A stretch of 64,000 nucleotides of DNA from Flavobacteriaceae bacterium MAR_2010_72 (GTDB lineage: Bacteria > Bacteroidota > Bacteroidia > Flavobacteriales > Flavobacteriaceae). The notes below the pieces were generated by a model that saw only the letters and a list, made by a program, of their open reading frames with translations, did no database searches and had not been told where the DNA came from. Below are positions 9,282 to 18,510 of this stretch, piece after piece (position 1 is the stretch's first letter; each line of letters starts with the position of its first letter). The position numbers and the translations under genes were made by a program. The DNA lies in contig QXCW01000002.1 of NCBI GenBank assembly GCA_003550275.1, positions 434,001-498,000 of the forward strand. The letters are read 5' to 3'.

Positions 9282-10154
9282 TTAAGTTTTAAATCGAGGT
9301 TCAATTTGCCCAACAACATTGGTTTCAAAAGCAAAACAACGACCTGCTAAAGGGTTCTTATTTTGTTCCTCTTCTGAAAGATTCAAATTTGAAGTTGTAA
9401 TCAATAAGGTTTTTAAATCTTCGCCACCAAAACAACAACTCGTAGTGTGCAAAACAGGAACATGAATATCTTCAATCCACTGTCCTGAAGCATCAAAATG
9501 ACTCACTTTACTTCCTAACCACATCGCTACCCAAAAACCACCTTCGCAATCAATAGTCATACCATCTGGATACTCGTCTTTTTGCCATTGAATATGGTTT
9601 CGTTTGTTAGAAATAGTTCCAGTTTCAACATCATAATCATAAGCATACATCACATTTCTAAAGGTGTCAATCATATAGTAAATTGATTTGTCTGGACTCC
9701 AACCCATACCATTGGTGATATAGATATTTTCATCTAAACAATCCCAACTTTGGTTTTGATGTAAACAATATAATTTTCCTGTTGGATTTGCACCATCATA
9801 TTCCATAGTACCAGCAAAAAAACGCCCTTTTGGGTCTATAGCACCATCATTCATCCGTCTATTTTTCACTTCTATTTCTGGTGAATTTTCAATGAGTTGC
9901 AATTCATTTTTTGTTTCATCATAAAACCCAAAACCATCACGAACACCTACCACAATTCTTCCATCATCACCTAAAGCCATGACACCTAATTCTTGTCCAA
10001 TATTAAATTTTTCTGAAGTTCCTGTTTTCCAATCTACTTTATAATACTCGCCTTTAAGTAAATCGACACAATAGAATTTTTGAGCGCTAGGACACCAAAT
10101 TGGAGCTTCGCCATGTTGTGGTTTTATATTGAAAATTGGTTTTGCTTCTTGCAT
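9282..10154 (-). CDS. SMP-30/gluconolactonase/LRE family lactonase
   Basis: This is a 290-residue cytoplasmic six-bladed propeller of the SMP-30/gluconolactonase/LRE family. HGEAPIW carries the metal-binding Glu, and NDGAIDPKGRFFAGTM, NGMGWSPDKSIYYMIDT and YPDGMTIDCEGGFWVAMW are the family signatures with the Asn/Asp metal ligands. The family hydrolyses aldonolactones in a divalent-metal-dependent way. Placed between an aldose-epimerase-like gene and a dehydrogenase, it most likely opens the lactone produced by the SDR. The start at 10154 gives a compact propeller without a signal sequence. Confidence 0.88.
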   Translation of the reverse strand: MQEAKPIFNIKPQHGEAPIWCPSAQKFYCVDLLKGEYYKVDWKTGTSEKFNIGQELGVMALGDDGRIVVGVRDGFGFYDETKNELQLIENSPEIEVKNRRMNDGAIDPKGRFFAGTMEYDGANPTGKLYCLHQNQSWDCLDENIYITNGMGWSPDKSIYYMIDTFRNVMYAYDYDVETGTISNKRNHIQWQKDEYPDGMTIDCEGGFWVAMWLGSKVSHFDASGQWIEDIHVPVLHTTSCCFGGEDLKTLLITTSNLNLSEEEQNKNPLAGRCFAFETNVVGQIEPRFKT

Positions 10155-10157
10155 AAA

Positions 10158-11165
10158 TTAATGTGTGCAATTTGTTATTAATGATGTTGTAACAATTTGA
10201 CGTGGTTGTAATTTTAACCAATCTTTTTCCATGAGTTCTAAATCAGGGTTTGCTTCCCAATTAGAGGACCAAGGCTCTAAAGCAACGGCATAAGTTTTTC
10301 CCCACCAAGGCGCATCTTGCGTAGCATAACGCTCTTGCCAATACCAAAGTGATTTAAAAATTTGCTGGTCCCAATGGATTGAAAAAGACATCACATCAGT
10401 ATTTATTTTGTAGTATGCTTTGTCTTTAAAATTATTCAAATAAGCTAAATCACTAAATTTTTTATCTGATGATTTTAAAACTTTACTGGCATCAATATCT
10501 ATATTATTTATATCTTTTACTAAAGGCCAATCTTGAGTTTCATCAGGTTTAAATTGTCTATGTTCTGGCATTAATTTTTCAGCTAAAAATTGTGAAGCTG
10601 AAGTTTCAATGGTTGCACCTTCCGATAAAAAGGGTAATCCAAAAGCGATATGATGTCCCCACATGACATGTAAATGGGTATCAGATTCATTGATTAATGT
10701 TTCATCAATTTGCAATTGAGTGCTTCCTTTTTTAAGTGTTAGGGTTTTTTCAATGAGAATTGGAAATCGTAAAGGGCGAGCCCATAATTTCAAACTAACT
10801 TCACTTTCTGAAGTATTTAAAATCTCATAGTCCCACGGAATTAAAGAAACTTCACCGTGTTGTCCCAATTCTGCGCCACGATAATTAATGGGTGCACTGT
10901 TTGGTAAAATTTCTTGCCAACCACCATAATAGTAATCTTCAAATTGAGATTTCGTATTTCTTATTTGAGAAAATATTTGATTCGGATTGATGATATCTTT
11001 ATCTAATTTTAACATTAAATCAATACCAACAGGTTTATAAATAAACTGAAAAATATCACTACCACGACCAGCTAAAATCCCAATTTTTAGGAATTCATTT
11101 TCCATAAAAATAACTTTCATATTATTTATAGAATGTTCATCAGATATGGTGCATTTTACAATCAT
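10158..11165 (-). CDS. DUF4432 / aldose epimerase-like protein
   Basis: This 335-residue protein has the beta-sandwich of galactose mutarotases in its DUF4432 form. Motifs include GRGSDIFQFIYKP, GQHGEVSLIPWDYEI and HVMWGHHIAFGLPFL. It overlaps the UxuA-like gene by 4 bp (ATGA), and the SMP-30 gene follows after 3 bp, so the four genes are one operon. A mutarotase that supplies the correct anomer to the sugar dehydrogenase is the expected role; this is inferred from fold and context. An internal Met near residue 21 (MENEFLKIG) is an alternative start. Confidence 0.75.
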   Translation of the reverse strand: MIVKCTISDEHSINNMKVIFMENEFLKIGILAGRGSDIFQFIYKPVGIDLMLKLDKDIINPNQIFSQIRNTKSQFEDYYYGGWQEILPNSAPINYRGAELGQHGEVSLIPWDYEILNTSESEVSLKLWARPLRFPILIEKTLTLKKGSTQLQIDETLINESDTHLHVMWGHHIAFGLPFLSEGATIETSASQFLAEKLMPEHRQFKPDETQDWPLVKDINNIDIDASKVLKSSDKKFSDLAYLNNFKDKAYYKINTDVMSFSIHWDQQIFKSLWYWQERYATQDAPWWGKTYAVALEPWSSNWEANPDLELMEKDWLKLQPRQIVTTSLITNCTH

Positions 11166-12226
11166 ACAGTATCAATTAAGGCTTTCATATAACCCAATGC
11201 AAATGCCATACTTGCGTGCCAAGGTGCATCACAACTCATCGCTGGACTGTGGTCTGGAATTAAAATACCTTGATAGTCATTCTTTTTTAAAATTCGTATC
11301 GCTTCGGCCATATCTAAATCGCCTTCATCTACAAAAACTTCGCGGTAATTTGGCACTTTTCCTTTTACATTTCTAAAATGAATGTAACCAATATTACCAG
11401 CTTTACTATGTTTGTCTAAAGTTTCTAAAACGTTGCCTTCTTTCATTTCTTGAAGTGTTCCCAAGCAAAATTCCAAACCATTATTTGGGCTTTTATTAAC
11501 TTCCAACAATTTTTCATATTCAGAAATACTATGGAATAAACGTGCAGAATTTCGCAATTCTGGCATTGGTGGGTCGTCTGGATGTGCAACCATTTTTACA
11601 CCATATTGTTCAGCAACAGGTATAATTTCATTTAAAAACCAGGAATAGCGTTCCCACATTTCTTCTCTTGAAATTTTTGATAATACCTCATTTGTTGCAG
11701 TTTCATCATAAGTCATATTCCAAACCATGCCTTTTTTTATGGGCATATTTATATCGACATCATTTTCGTTAAATCCAACAGTCATAGGATTACCGCGCCC
11801 ATAAGATTTGCTAGTCCAACCCCAAACACCTGCAATACTAAATAAATAGCCAATCATAGGAATACCCGCTTTTCCAACATTGGCAACCATATATTTTAGG
11901 TCACTCATTTGTTGGTCGCGTTTTGAACCATCTAATAAAATATCAAACCAATGCGATGGGTCAAAATTTTCAATTGCTTCCCAAGTTAATTCATGAGAAT
12001 TAATCTCTTTTTTAAGCCTGATTAAATCATCATATTCCCAGAGTTTCCCTTGATTTTTTGTAGTTCCCCAACCATTCAAATAATTTTGAGAAAGCGAAGG
12101 ATTATTACCACCTTTCATATAATCTACCAACTGAACCACCAAATGTGTGGCACCCGCTTGTTGTGCAAATTCGAAGTTGTTTTTGTTCAATAAACTTTTA
12201 TATAATCCGAGTCCTAATTTGGGCAT
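11162..12226 (-). CDS. UxuA-family (mannonate dehydratase-like) aldonate dehydratase
   Basis: This 354-residue protein is of the UxuA type, a TIM-barrel metal-dependent dehydratase. HPDDPPMPELR, YIHFRNVKG, FVDEGDLDM and IPDHSPAM match the conserved metal-site segments. Canonical UxuA converts D-mannonate to 2-keto-3-deoxy-D-gluconate. Here the neighbours are a mutarotase-like protein, dehydrogenases, a lactonase and an FAH hydrolase. No uxaC, uxuB or kdgK lies nearby, so the substrate is probably an aldonate made by lactone opening rather than one from a uronate. It may replace the enolase-superfamily dehydratase of classical fucose/rhamnose routes. It is the first gene of its operon. Confidence 0.85.
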   Translation of the reverse strand: MPKLGLGLYKSLLNKNNFEFAQQAGATHLVVQLVDYMKGGNNPSLSQNYLNGWGTTKNQGKLWEYDDLIRLKKEINSHELTWEAIENFDPSHWFDILLDGSKRDQQMSDLKYMVANVGKAGIPMIGYLFSIAGVWGWTSKSYGRGNPMTVGFNENDVDINMPIKKGMVWNMTYDETATNEVLSKISREEMWERYSWFLNEIIPVAEQYGVKMVAHPDDPPMPELRNSARLFHSISEYEKLLEVNKSPNNGLEFCLGTLQEMKEGNVLETLDKHSKAGNIGYIHFRNVKGKVPNYREVFVDEGDLDMAEAIRILKKNDYQGILIPDHSPAMSCDAPWHASMAFALGYMKALIDTV

Positions 12227-12231
12227 TTTTA

Positions 12232-13386
12232 ATGGTGAGTTTTAAGGATAAAATTGTATTTTTAGAAGGTAATTATAAACTATTGAAAGATACATTTTTT
12301 ATTTTAATTTTCTCAATGTTATTGGTGCTTAGCTGTAAAAAAACTTCTGAAGAAAAAGAAGTTTTAGCAACGCAAACGGATACGTGTTGGGATGGACATA
12401 TTGAAGTCATTCCGAATCAGAAATTTGATTCACTTTTTACTCGAAAAAATGATGGTTGGACAGGTGGCGACGCAACCTATTCCATTGTGCTAAACGATTC
12501 TACAAATTTGTGGATTTTTGGAGACACGTTTTTAGGTGAAGTTAATGCCGATAAAAGTAGAAGCAATACAGAACCACTCATAAATAACACGTTCATCATT
12601 CAAACAGAAAACACATTCAAAACTTTATATGGCGGAACACCAGAAAAGCCTGAGGCACTTATTAAACCACCTCAAGAAAATTGGTGGTATTGGCCTGGAC
12701 ATGGTCAAATTTATAATAATACGTTGCAAATAATGATGTTTGCATTAGGCAAACCTGATGAAGATATAGGCATCGGTTTTGAATATAAAGCTGTTGATTT
12801 AGTGACTTTGTCTTTACCTGATTTTAAAGTAATATCCAACCATAGACGAATGCTTTTTAAAGGGATTAATTACGGTGCTTTTTTGTTGAAAGAGGGTGAT
12901 TACACATACATTTATGGTGCCGAGCGTGAAGCTACAGCAAAATATTTGCATGTGGCTCGTGTAAAAGGAAGTGATATATCGCAAGATTGGGAATACCTAT
13001 CTGATGATGATTCTTGGAAAACGACTATGGATAATAGTAAGAAATTGTTTAAAAGTGTTGCCGAACAATTCAGTGTTTTTAAACGAAAAGACGACTTTTA
13101 TTTGATGACCCAGAATTACGATTTGGACCCAGAACTTTTTATGTATTCTGGAAAATCACCAGTTGGTCCATTTTCCAATCAACAAACTATTTATTGCACA
13201 CCAGAAACTGATGGCGATATTATTACCTATAATGCTTTTGTACATGAACAATTTTCAACGGATGAAAATCTATTGATTTCATATAATATCAATAGCCTAA
13301 AATTTGAAGATATTTTTACCAATTCAGATAATTACAGACCTCGATTTATAAATGTTGAAGGTTGGAGTAAAACTAATAACAATTAG
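12232..13386 (+). CDS. DUF4185/DUF5005-like secreted lipoprotein (copy 1)
   Basis: This lipoprotein carries a five-bladed-propeller-like domain with WTGGDATYSI, LWIFGDTFLGEV and a late SPVGPF motif near YNAFVHEQ, as in DUF4185/DUF5005 proteins of polysaccharide loci. The function is unknown; glycan binding or hydrolysis is suspected from the fold of relatives. An upstream in-frame ATG at 12145 lies inside uxuA and is rejected. ATG 12232 leaves only 5 bp to the divergent uxuA start. TTG at 12283 would give a clean lipoprotein signal (KDTFFILIFSMLLVLSC) and more promoter space, and may be the true start. The next gene, 12 bp on, is a paralogue. Confidence 0.75.
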   Translation: MVSFKDKIVFLEGNYKLLKDTFFILIFSMLLVLSCKKTSEEKEVLATQTDTCWDGHIEVIPNQKFDSLFTRKNDGWTGGDATYSIVLNDSTNLWIFGDTFLGEVNADKSRSNTEPLINNTFIIQTENTFKTLYGGTPEKPEALIKPPQENWWYWPGHGQIYNNTLQIMMFALGKPDEDIGIGFEYKAVDLVTLSLPDFKVISNHRRMLFKGINYGAFLLKEGDYTYIYGAEREATAKYLHVARVKGSDISQDWEYLSDDDSWKTTMDNSKKLFKSVAEQFSVFKRKDDFYLMTQNYDLDPELFMYSGKSPVGPFSNQQTIYCTPETDGDIITYNAFVHEQFSTDENLLISYNINSLKFEDIFTNSDNYRPRFINVEGWSKTNNN

Positions 13387-13398
13387 AAAAAATAACAC

Positions 13399-14598
13399 AT
13401 GAAAAACCTAAAGTACATTTCATTCTTATCAATCCTATGTTTTTTAAGCTGTAAAGAAACCAAAGAAAAAGAGGATGTGGAAACACCAAAAGAACCGCTT
13501 AAAGAATTAACCTTTACTGCCGAAGCTGCACCAGAATGGACAGCATTAATGGAACGTACTTCAGGTTGGTTTGCGGCAGATGGTATTTTTACAATTCCGC
13601 TTGACGGAAAAGAAATCCAAAATGTTGACGAAAAAGAAACGCTTTTTATTTTTAGTGATACTTATATAGGTGAAGTTGAAAATGGTGTGCCAAAACCTGG
13701 GAATGTGATGGTAAATAATACGACTGCTTGGATGAAAGGCAATGAGCCAAAAGAATCTGCTATTGATTTTGAATTTAATACTGATAAAAACGGTAAGCCA
13801 AAATCGTATTTCATTCCAAATAACGATTTAGCAAAAGATAAAGAGTATTACTGGTTAGGTGATGGTTTTATCAATCACGAAAAAAATAATGCACTTTATA
13901 TCTTTGCATACCATGTGCATAAAACGGGACCTAATGTTTTCGATTTCGAACAGACCAATATAAGTTTATTAAAAGTTGAAAATCCAACACGAGAAGGGAT
14001 TAAAACACAAACTCAAATCCCGACTGAACTTGGTTTTGTTCATGAAGCAACTCAAAAAAGAGCCTATTTTGGTTGCGGAATTTTTGTGAATACCAAAGAA
14101 GCAAATGCACCAAATCATGATGGTTACGTTTATATTTATGGTGTTTTAGAAGGTAATAAGTCGTTAGTAGCCTCTCGAACTTTACCTAAAAATATTGAAA
14201 ATTTTGATACCTATACGTATTGGAATGGTAACGATTGGGTAAAGGACAAACAGCAAATTGCATCTTTGGCAGATGGTGTGTCAAACGAATTGAGTGTCAC
14301 ACCTACTGGTGATGGCAGATATTTATTGACATTTCAAGTTTTGGGAATTTCAGACAAAGTTGGGATTCAAGTTGGCGATAGTCCTATTGGACCTTTTGGG
14401 AAAGTGCATCAAGTATATACTACCCCAGAGTATGCAGAAAAAAGCCTATTGCCGTATAATGCCAAAGCACATTATCACTTATCTAAACCTGGCGAGTTAT
14501 TGATTAGCTATAATACCATTACTCATAATTTTTGGGAAGACATTCAAAAAGATGCAACTATTTATCACCCAAGATTTATTAAGGTGAAGTATGAATAA
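13399..14598 (+). CDS. DUF4185/DUF5005-like secreted lipoprotein (copy 2)
   Basis: This 399-residue lipoprotein (leader LSILCFLSC) is paralogous to its upstream neighbour and to the gene at 39526. Shared features are ADGIFTIPL, LFIFSDTYIGEV, VNNTTAWM, YWLGDGF, IYIYGVL-like strands, the SPIGPFG motif and a C-terminal ISYNTITHNFWEDI ... YHPRFIKV block. The spacing of the conserved G-D-x-F/Y and SP-G-P-F elements suggests a repeated-blade propeller. No catalytic residue can be named. It is co-transcribed with copy 1 and followed by a hairpin terminator. Confidence 0.75.
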   Translation: MKNLKYISFLSILCFLSCKETKEKEDVETPKEPLKELTFTAEAAPEWTALMERTSGWFAADGIFTIPLDGKEIQNVDEKETLFIFSDTYIGEVENGVPKPGNVMVNNTTAWMKGNEPKESAIDFEFNTDKNGKPKSYFIPNNDLAKDKEYYWLGDGFINHEKNNALYIFAYHVHKTGPNVFDFEQTNISLLKVENPTREGIKTQTQIPTELGFVHEATQKRAYFGCGIFVNTKEANAPNHDGYVYIYGVLEGNKSLVASRTLPKNIENFDTYTYWNGNDWVKDKQQIASLADGVSNELSVTPTGDGRYLLTFQVLGISDKVGIQVGDSPIGPFGKVHQVYTTPEYAEKSLLPYNAKAHYHLSKPGELLISYNTITHNFWEDIQKDATIYHPRFIKVKYE

Positions 14599-14606
14599 CC
14601 AATAAA

Positions 14607-14640
14607 AAAACCTGTAAAGTTTTAACGCTTTACTGGTTTT
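14607..14640. terminator. Bidirectional hairpin terminator
   Basis: AAAACCTGTAAAG and CTTTACTGGTTTT form a 13-bp stem with one mismatch and an 8-base loop. The A-run and T-run at the edges suit termination in both directions. It lies between the plus-strand DUF4185-like gene and the convergent serine hydrolase gene. Confidence 0.75.
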
Positions 14641-14688
14641 GAATAAAATGAAATGGTTGGTTAGTTAGAATATCACTTGATTTTAAAA

Positions 14689-15969
14689 TTATTCTACTGA
14701 ACTATAAACTATCGCTTTCATTTTTTCCCAGAATTCCCAACGCCAAGTTGGATGAATCTGAGTCATGCCAACAAAAACGATTTCTTCCTCTGGGTCAATA
14801 TAAAATTGGGTGTTGAAATAGCCGCCCCAACTATAGCTTCCTGGTGATTGCGCATCCTTTTTTGGACCACCTTGAGTTACCACATTAAACCCTAAAGTTT
14901 GCGCTACACCTTCATCTGGAGTATTATTGGCTCGATGAATTTTTAGCATTTGGTTAGAGGTCATCAACTCAATAGTTTTTCTGCCTAAAATACGTTTTCC
15001 GTTTAGTTTACCACCATTTAAAAGCGCTTGACAAAAACGTGCATAATCCATTGTTGTTCCTGACAAGCCTCCGCCACCAGCAAAATGAAAGCGATGTTCC
15101 CCTTTTGGATACCAATAATCTTGCCTCGGATTCATTATTATGGTGTCATTTTCTTCGGTATAAACAGGAACTAACCGGTCTTCTTTTTCTTTAGGAACAT
15201 AGAAGAAAGTGTCTTCCATGTCTAAAGGTTCGAAAATGTTTTGGTTAAAATAATCTTCTAAGGTCAATCCAGAAAGTGTTTCGACTAGATAGCCTAAAAC
15301 TTCCATGTTTAATCCATACATCCATTGTGTTCCTGGTTGAAAAGCCAAAGGTTGTTGCCCTAAAATTTCTATGAATTGTTTGTTGTTGTATTTATTATGA
15401 CTCAATCCAGATTCTAGTAAGTCAGCTTTTGTGTAAATGGCTTTAAGCTTTCCAAATGAAAAATCACCATAATAGATACCAGAAGTATGTGTTAATAATT
15501 GACGAATTGTAATAGGTGATTTTACAGGAATGCTAGTATATGTTGAGTCTTTTTCATTAAATGTATCTAATACATTTTGAGTTTTAAATTCTGGTAAATA
15601 CATTGAAATTGGGTCGTCTAACTGAAACTTTCCTTTTTCCCATTGTTGTAAAATGGCAACAGTAGTAACCGCTTTGGTCATTGATGCTAATCTGAAAATA
15701 TCATCTTTTTGATACGGTTTTTTAAAGTCTTTTTTTCCGAAGGTTTTAAAATAAGCGACTTGTCCTTTTCGAGCAACTAAAACCGTTCCACCAGGCATCC
15801 AATCTTTTTTAATATACTCATTAAAAAGTGTGTCGATATTTGCTAATTGCGTTTCGGATAATCCAACGTCCTTAGGTGAAACTTCGGCTAAAATTGCTGT
15901 TTGCTTTGGTGTTTCTTTACATTGAAATGAAAGACATAGTGATAGGCAAATAAGGATTCGTTTTAGCAT
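14689..15969 (-). CDS. Serine hydrolase, beta-lactamase class C / esterase family lipoprotein
   Basis: This 426-residue lipoprotein (leader LCLSFQC17) has the class C beta-lactamase/EstB-like fold. The nucleophile motif is S96-M-T-K99, a Tyr lies in WMYGLNMEVLGYLVE, and FAGGGGLSGTTMDYARF and YSWGGYFNTQFYIDP give the later active-site region. Members act as esterases or D-alanyl peptidases. It is the last gene of the long minus-strand run after the TPR lipoprotein, with an 83-bp gap holding a REP-like palindrome, so it may have its own transcript. A role in removing ester groups from glycans is possible but not shown. Confidence 0.85.
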   Translation of the reverse strand: MLKRILICLSLCLSFQCKETPKQTAILAEVSPKDVGLSETQLANIDTLFNEYIKKDWMPGGTVLVARKGQVAYFKTFGKKDFKKPYQKDDIFRLASMTKAVTTVAILQQWEKGKFQLDDPISMYLPEFKTQNVLDTFNEKDSTYTSIPVKSPITIRQLLTHTSGIYYGDFSFGKLKAIYTKADLLESGLSHNKYNNKQFIEILGQQPLAFQPGTQWMYGLNMEVLGYLVETLSGLTLEDYFNQNIFEPLDMEDTFFYVPKEKEDRLVPVYTEENDTIIMNPRQDYWYPKGEHRFHFAGGGGLSGTTMDYARFCQALLNGGKLNGKRILGRKTIELMTSNQMLKIHRANNTPDEGVAQTLGFNVVTQGGPKKDAQSPGSYSWGGYFNTQFYIDPEEEIVFVGMTQIHPTWRWEFWEKMKAIVYSSVE

Positions 15970-15997
15970 AACTATAAAGTTTTATTTTACTTAGACT

Positions 15998-16042
15998 TTT
16001 CGACTGCACTTCGACTTCACTCAATGGCCACGCTCAAGGTGA
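15998..16042. repeat. REP-like palindromic element
   Basis: TCGACTGCACTTCGACTTCACTC followed by GGCCACGCTCA belongs to the same family as the element at 18441-18490. It lies between the TPR and serine hydrolase genes. It may trim or stabilise the operon messenger; no coding function is seen. Confidence 0.5.
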
Positions 16043-16052
16043 TATAAATTTA

Positions 16053-17060
16053 TTACTTCGGAAAATTCATTTTCTTTTCCAAAGCTTTAAAGCGTTCTGT
16101 ATTTCTTATTGGGTCGTACCAATGTTCAATTTGCATGAACTGTAAGAACCATGATTTTTCTTCATAAGCTTGTTCTAATAATGACATCGCTTTATAGTTT
16201 TCGCCAATTCCTAAATGAATAAAAGCGCGCTGACACGCAGGTAAATATCTAGTTTTTGAAGCTTCATCGTAATAGTCAGCCATCTCTTTTGCCAAATCAT
16301 ATTCACCAGCTTCACCTAAAGCATGTCCTAAACCGCCACCAACTTCTACAGTTCCATCAGATAAATTAAAGGCTTTGAAATAGGTTTCTAATGCATCCTC
16401 ATGTTCTTCTAGACCATTGTAAGCCATTCCTAACCAATCCAAATTCCAAGGCGATAAAGAATCTTTTTCAAGTGATTTGTACATCAATGGTTTCATTTTT
16501 TCAAAGTCTTTTAAGAAATAAAAAATTGAAGCACGAGCGACTAAGAAATCACCCGTTTTATCCATGTCGTGTACTTTAGTTGATTGTGCGAAACCTTCAT
16601 CAGTTCTTTTTAAAGCCATCAAATACAACGTGTACCAATGTCTTGCTTGTAAGTTTTCAGGATTTAATTCTATAGATTTTTTGAATGCTTTTTCTGAAGC
16701 TTCCCATTCCGAATCCATAAAGTGTAAAATACCAGCCATTTCTTGAACTCTAGAATTCAATGAATCCATTGCATAGGCTTTTTCTTGAAAAGCTTTAGCT
16801 TCAAGAATGGTTTCTTCTCGCGACATAAAACCAAAAGCAAACATGATAATATTACTTTGAGTAATGCTAACGTAATCGTTAACATTGGTTGAATCTTTGG
16901 CAATTTCTTCTTTATGGAATTTGATACGGTCTATATAACCATCTCGGTGTTTAGCACCAAAAGACCTTAAAATTGTTTTATCTAAGGTGTATTCTTTTTT
17001 CGTTTCACAAGAAAAAAGAGTACATACGCATAAAAGTACAACGACTATATTTCTCATCAT
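16053..17060 (-). CDS. TPR-repeat lipoprotein
   Basis: This 335-residue lipoprotein (leader VVVLLCVCTLFSC) consists mainly of helical tetratricopeptide-like repeats, for example EAKAFQEKAYAMDSLNSRVQ, KAFKKSIELNPENLQARHWY and DALETYFKAFNLS. It probably acts as a periplasmic protein-interaction scaffold. It starts 3 bp after the MFS transporter gene in the same operon. No enzymatic motif is present. The specific partner is unknown; location suggests a part in sugar-locus physiology. Confidence 0.8.
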   Translation of the reverse strand: MMRNIVVVLLCVCTLFSCETKKEYTLDKTILRSFGAKHRDGYIDRIKFHKEEIAKDSTNVNDYVSITQSNIIMFAFGFMSREETILEAKAFQEKAYAMDSLNSRVQEMAGILHFMDSEWEASEKAFKKSIELNPENLQARHWYTLYLMALKRTDEGFAQSTKVHDMDKTGDFLVARASIFYFLKDFEKMKPLMYKSLEKDSLSPWNLDWLGMAYNGLEEHEDALETYFKAFNLSDGTVEVGGGLGHALGEAGEYDLAKEMADYYDEASKTRYLPACQRAFIHLGIGENYKAMSLLEQAYEEKSWFLQFMQIEHWYDPIRNTERFKALEKKMNFPK

Positions 17061-17063
17061 GAT

Positions 17064-18407
17064 TTAATCTTTTTTCCAGCTTTGTTCAATTTCTTCTAAG
17101 GTTTTTCCTTTGGTTTCAGGAATTATTTTATAAGTAAAAATTAATAATATAATAGCATTCACCATGAATATCCAAAAGGTCATCATTTCACCCATTTCTA
17201 ATAAAACTGGTGTGAATTGTGAAATTAAAACGACACCAACCCAAAGCACCATAATGGCCAACGACATCGCAATTCCTCTTGTTTTAGTTGGGAATATTTC
17301 TGAAATCAGTACCCAAGGAATTGGACCTAAAGACATCGCAAAACACCCAACAAAAGCTAAAATTAAAATCAGTAAATAAGGTCCAGAAGTTAAATTGAAA
17401 TAATACAATAAACCTATACCGAAGAGACATATCACCATACCAGAAACACCCCAAAGTAATAACGTTCGTCTTCCTAATTTATCGATATATTTTATGGCTA
17501 TAAATGTGAAAAGCGTGTTTACAATACCGATAATTACGGTTTGCATTAATGCCGAATCTACTCCAAACCCTGCCTTTTTAAGGATTTCAGGTGCGTAATA
17601 CATTATGGCATTAATTCCTGTAATTTGAGAGAATAGTGCTAAAAACACACCAATAATCATAGCCACTCTTAAGCCTGGTGCAAATAGTTCTTTTAAAGTG
17701 CCTTTTTCTTGACCTAAAGCTGCCTTGATTTCTTGATGAACTTCAATGGCTTTTTCTTCAGAATTGACACGCTTTAAAATATCTAAAGCTTCAACATTTC
17801 TACCTTCTTTGGACAACCATCTCGGACTTTCGGGCACAAAGAATAAAGCAATAAAAAATAGTAATGCAGGAATAGTTTCTGAACCTACCATATATCGCCA
17901 ACCAGTTTCAATGTTCCAAGCTTCTGTACTAAATTGTGCGACTTTATAATTAAAGAAAAACACAAGGTTAATACCTAAAACAATCGCCAATTGATAGAGT
18001 GATACCAACGTGCCTCGTTTATTTGCAGGGGCAATTTCAGAAATGTATAATGGCGATAACATAGAAGCAGCACCAACACCAACACCACCAACAATTCTGG
18101 CAACTACAAAAAATGTATAGCTATCTGCAAGTGCAGAACCAATTGCTGAAAGCGCAAAAAGAAAAGCCGTGATTAACAAGGTTTTTTTACGACCAATTTT
18201 ATCGGCAACATAACCTGCAATGGCAACACCTAAAATACAGCCAAAAATAGCACTGGAAACCGCAAAGCCTTTTTGGTTGACATCCAATTCGAATTTAGTT
18301 TCTAAAAAGCCAATGGCTCCAGAAATTACTGCTGTATCGTATCCAAATAATAAGCCACCTAATGCACCTATTATGGTTATCATTAGTAAATATTTCTTGT
18401 TTTCCAT
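17064..18407 (-). CDS. MFS sugar porter (sugar:H+ symporter family)
   Basis: This 447-residue transporter has twelve predicted membrane segments and sugar-porter signatures: GGLLFGYDTAVISGA at the first helix, DKIGRKKTLL in loop 2-3, PESPRWL after helix 6, DKLGRRTLLLWG in loop 8-9, and PETKGKTLEEIE at the end. It belongs to the XylE/GLUT-like family and should import a monosaccharide across the inner membrane. Downstream of the ROK-PMI fusion in a GH92 locus, the likely cargo is mannose (inference). The ROK-PMI gene is separated from it by about 100 bp containing a REP-like palindrome. Confidence 0.92.
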   Translation of the reverse strand: MENKKYLLMITIIGALGGLLFGYDTAVISGAIGFLETKFELDVNQKGFAVSSAIFGCILGVAIAGYVADKIGRKKTLLITAFLFALSAIGSALADSYTFFVVARIVGGVGVGAASMLSPLYISEIAPANKRGTLVSLYQLAIVLGINLVFFFNYKVAQFSTEAWNIETGWRYMVGSETIPALLFFIALFFVPESPRWLSKEGRNVEALDILKRVNSEEKAIEVHQEIKAALGQEKGTLKELFAPGLRVAMIIGVFLALFSQITGINAIMYYAPEILKKAGFGVDSALMQTVIIGIVNTLFTFIAIKYIDKLGRRTLLLWGVSGMVICLFGIGLLYYFNLTSGPYLLILILAFVGCFAMSLGPIPWVLISEIFPTKTRGIAMSLAIMVLWVGVVLISQFTPVLLEMGEMMTFWIFMVNAIILLIFTYKIIPETKGKTLEEIEQSWKKD

Positions 18408-18440
18408 TGTATTTAGTTTAGTTAGTTGGTTTTGTTTTTA

Positions 18441-18490
18441 GGCTTCGACTGCACTTCGACTTCGCTCAGTGACCACGCTCAGCACAGGCA
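18441..18490. repeat. REP-like palindromic element
   Basis: GGCTTCGACTGCACTTCGACTTCGCTCAGTGACCACGCTCAG elements lie between the ROK-PMI gene and the MFS gene. The inverted motifs (CGACTGCACTTCGAC, CTTCGCTCAGTG) can fold, and the family recurs at 8412, 15998 and 49520. Confidence 0.5.
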
Positions 18491-18510
18491 ATCTCAGTGT
18501 TACAACATCT

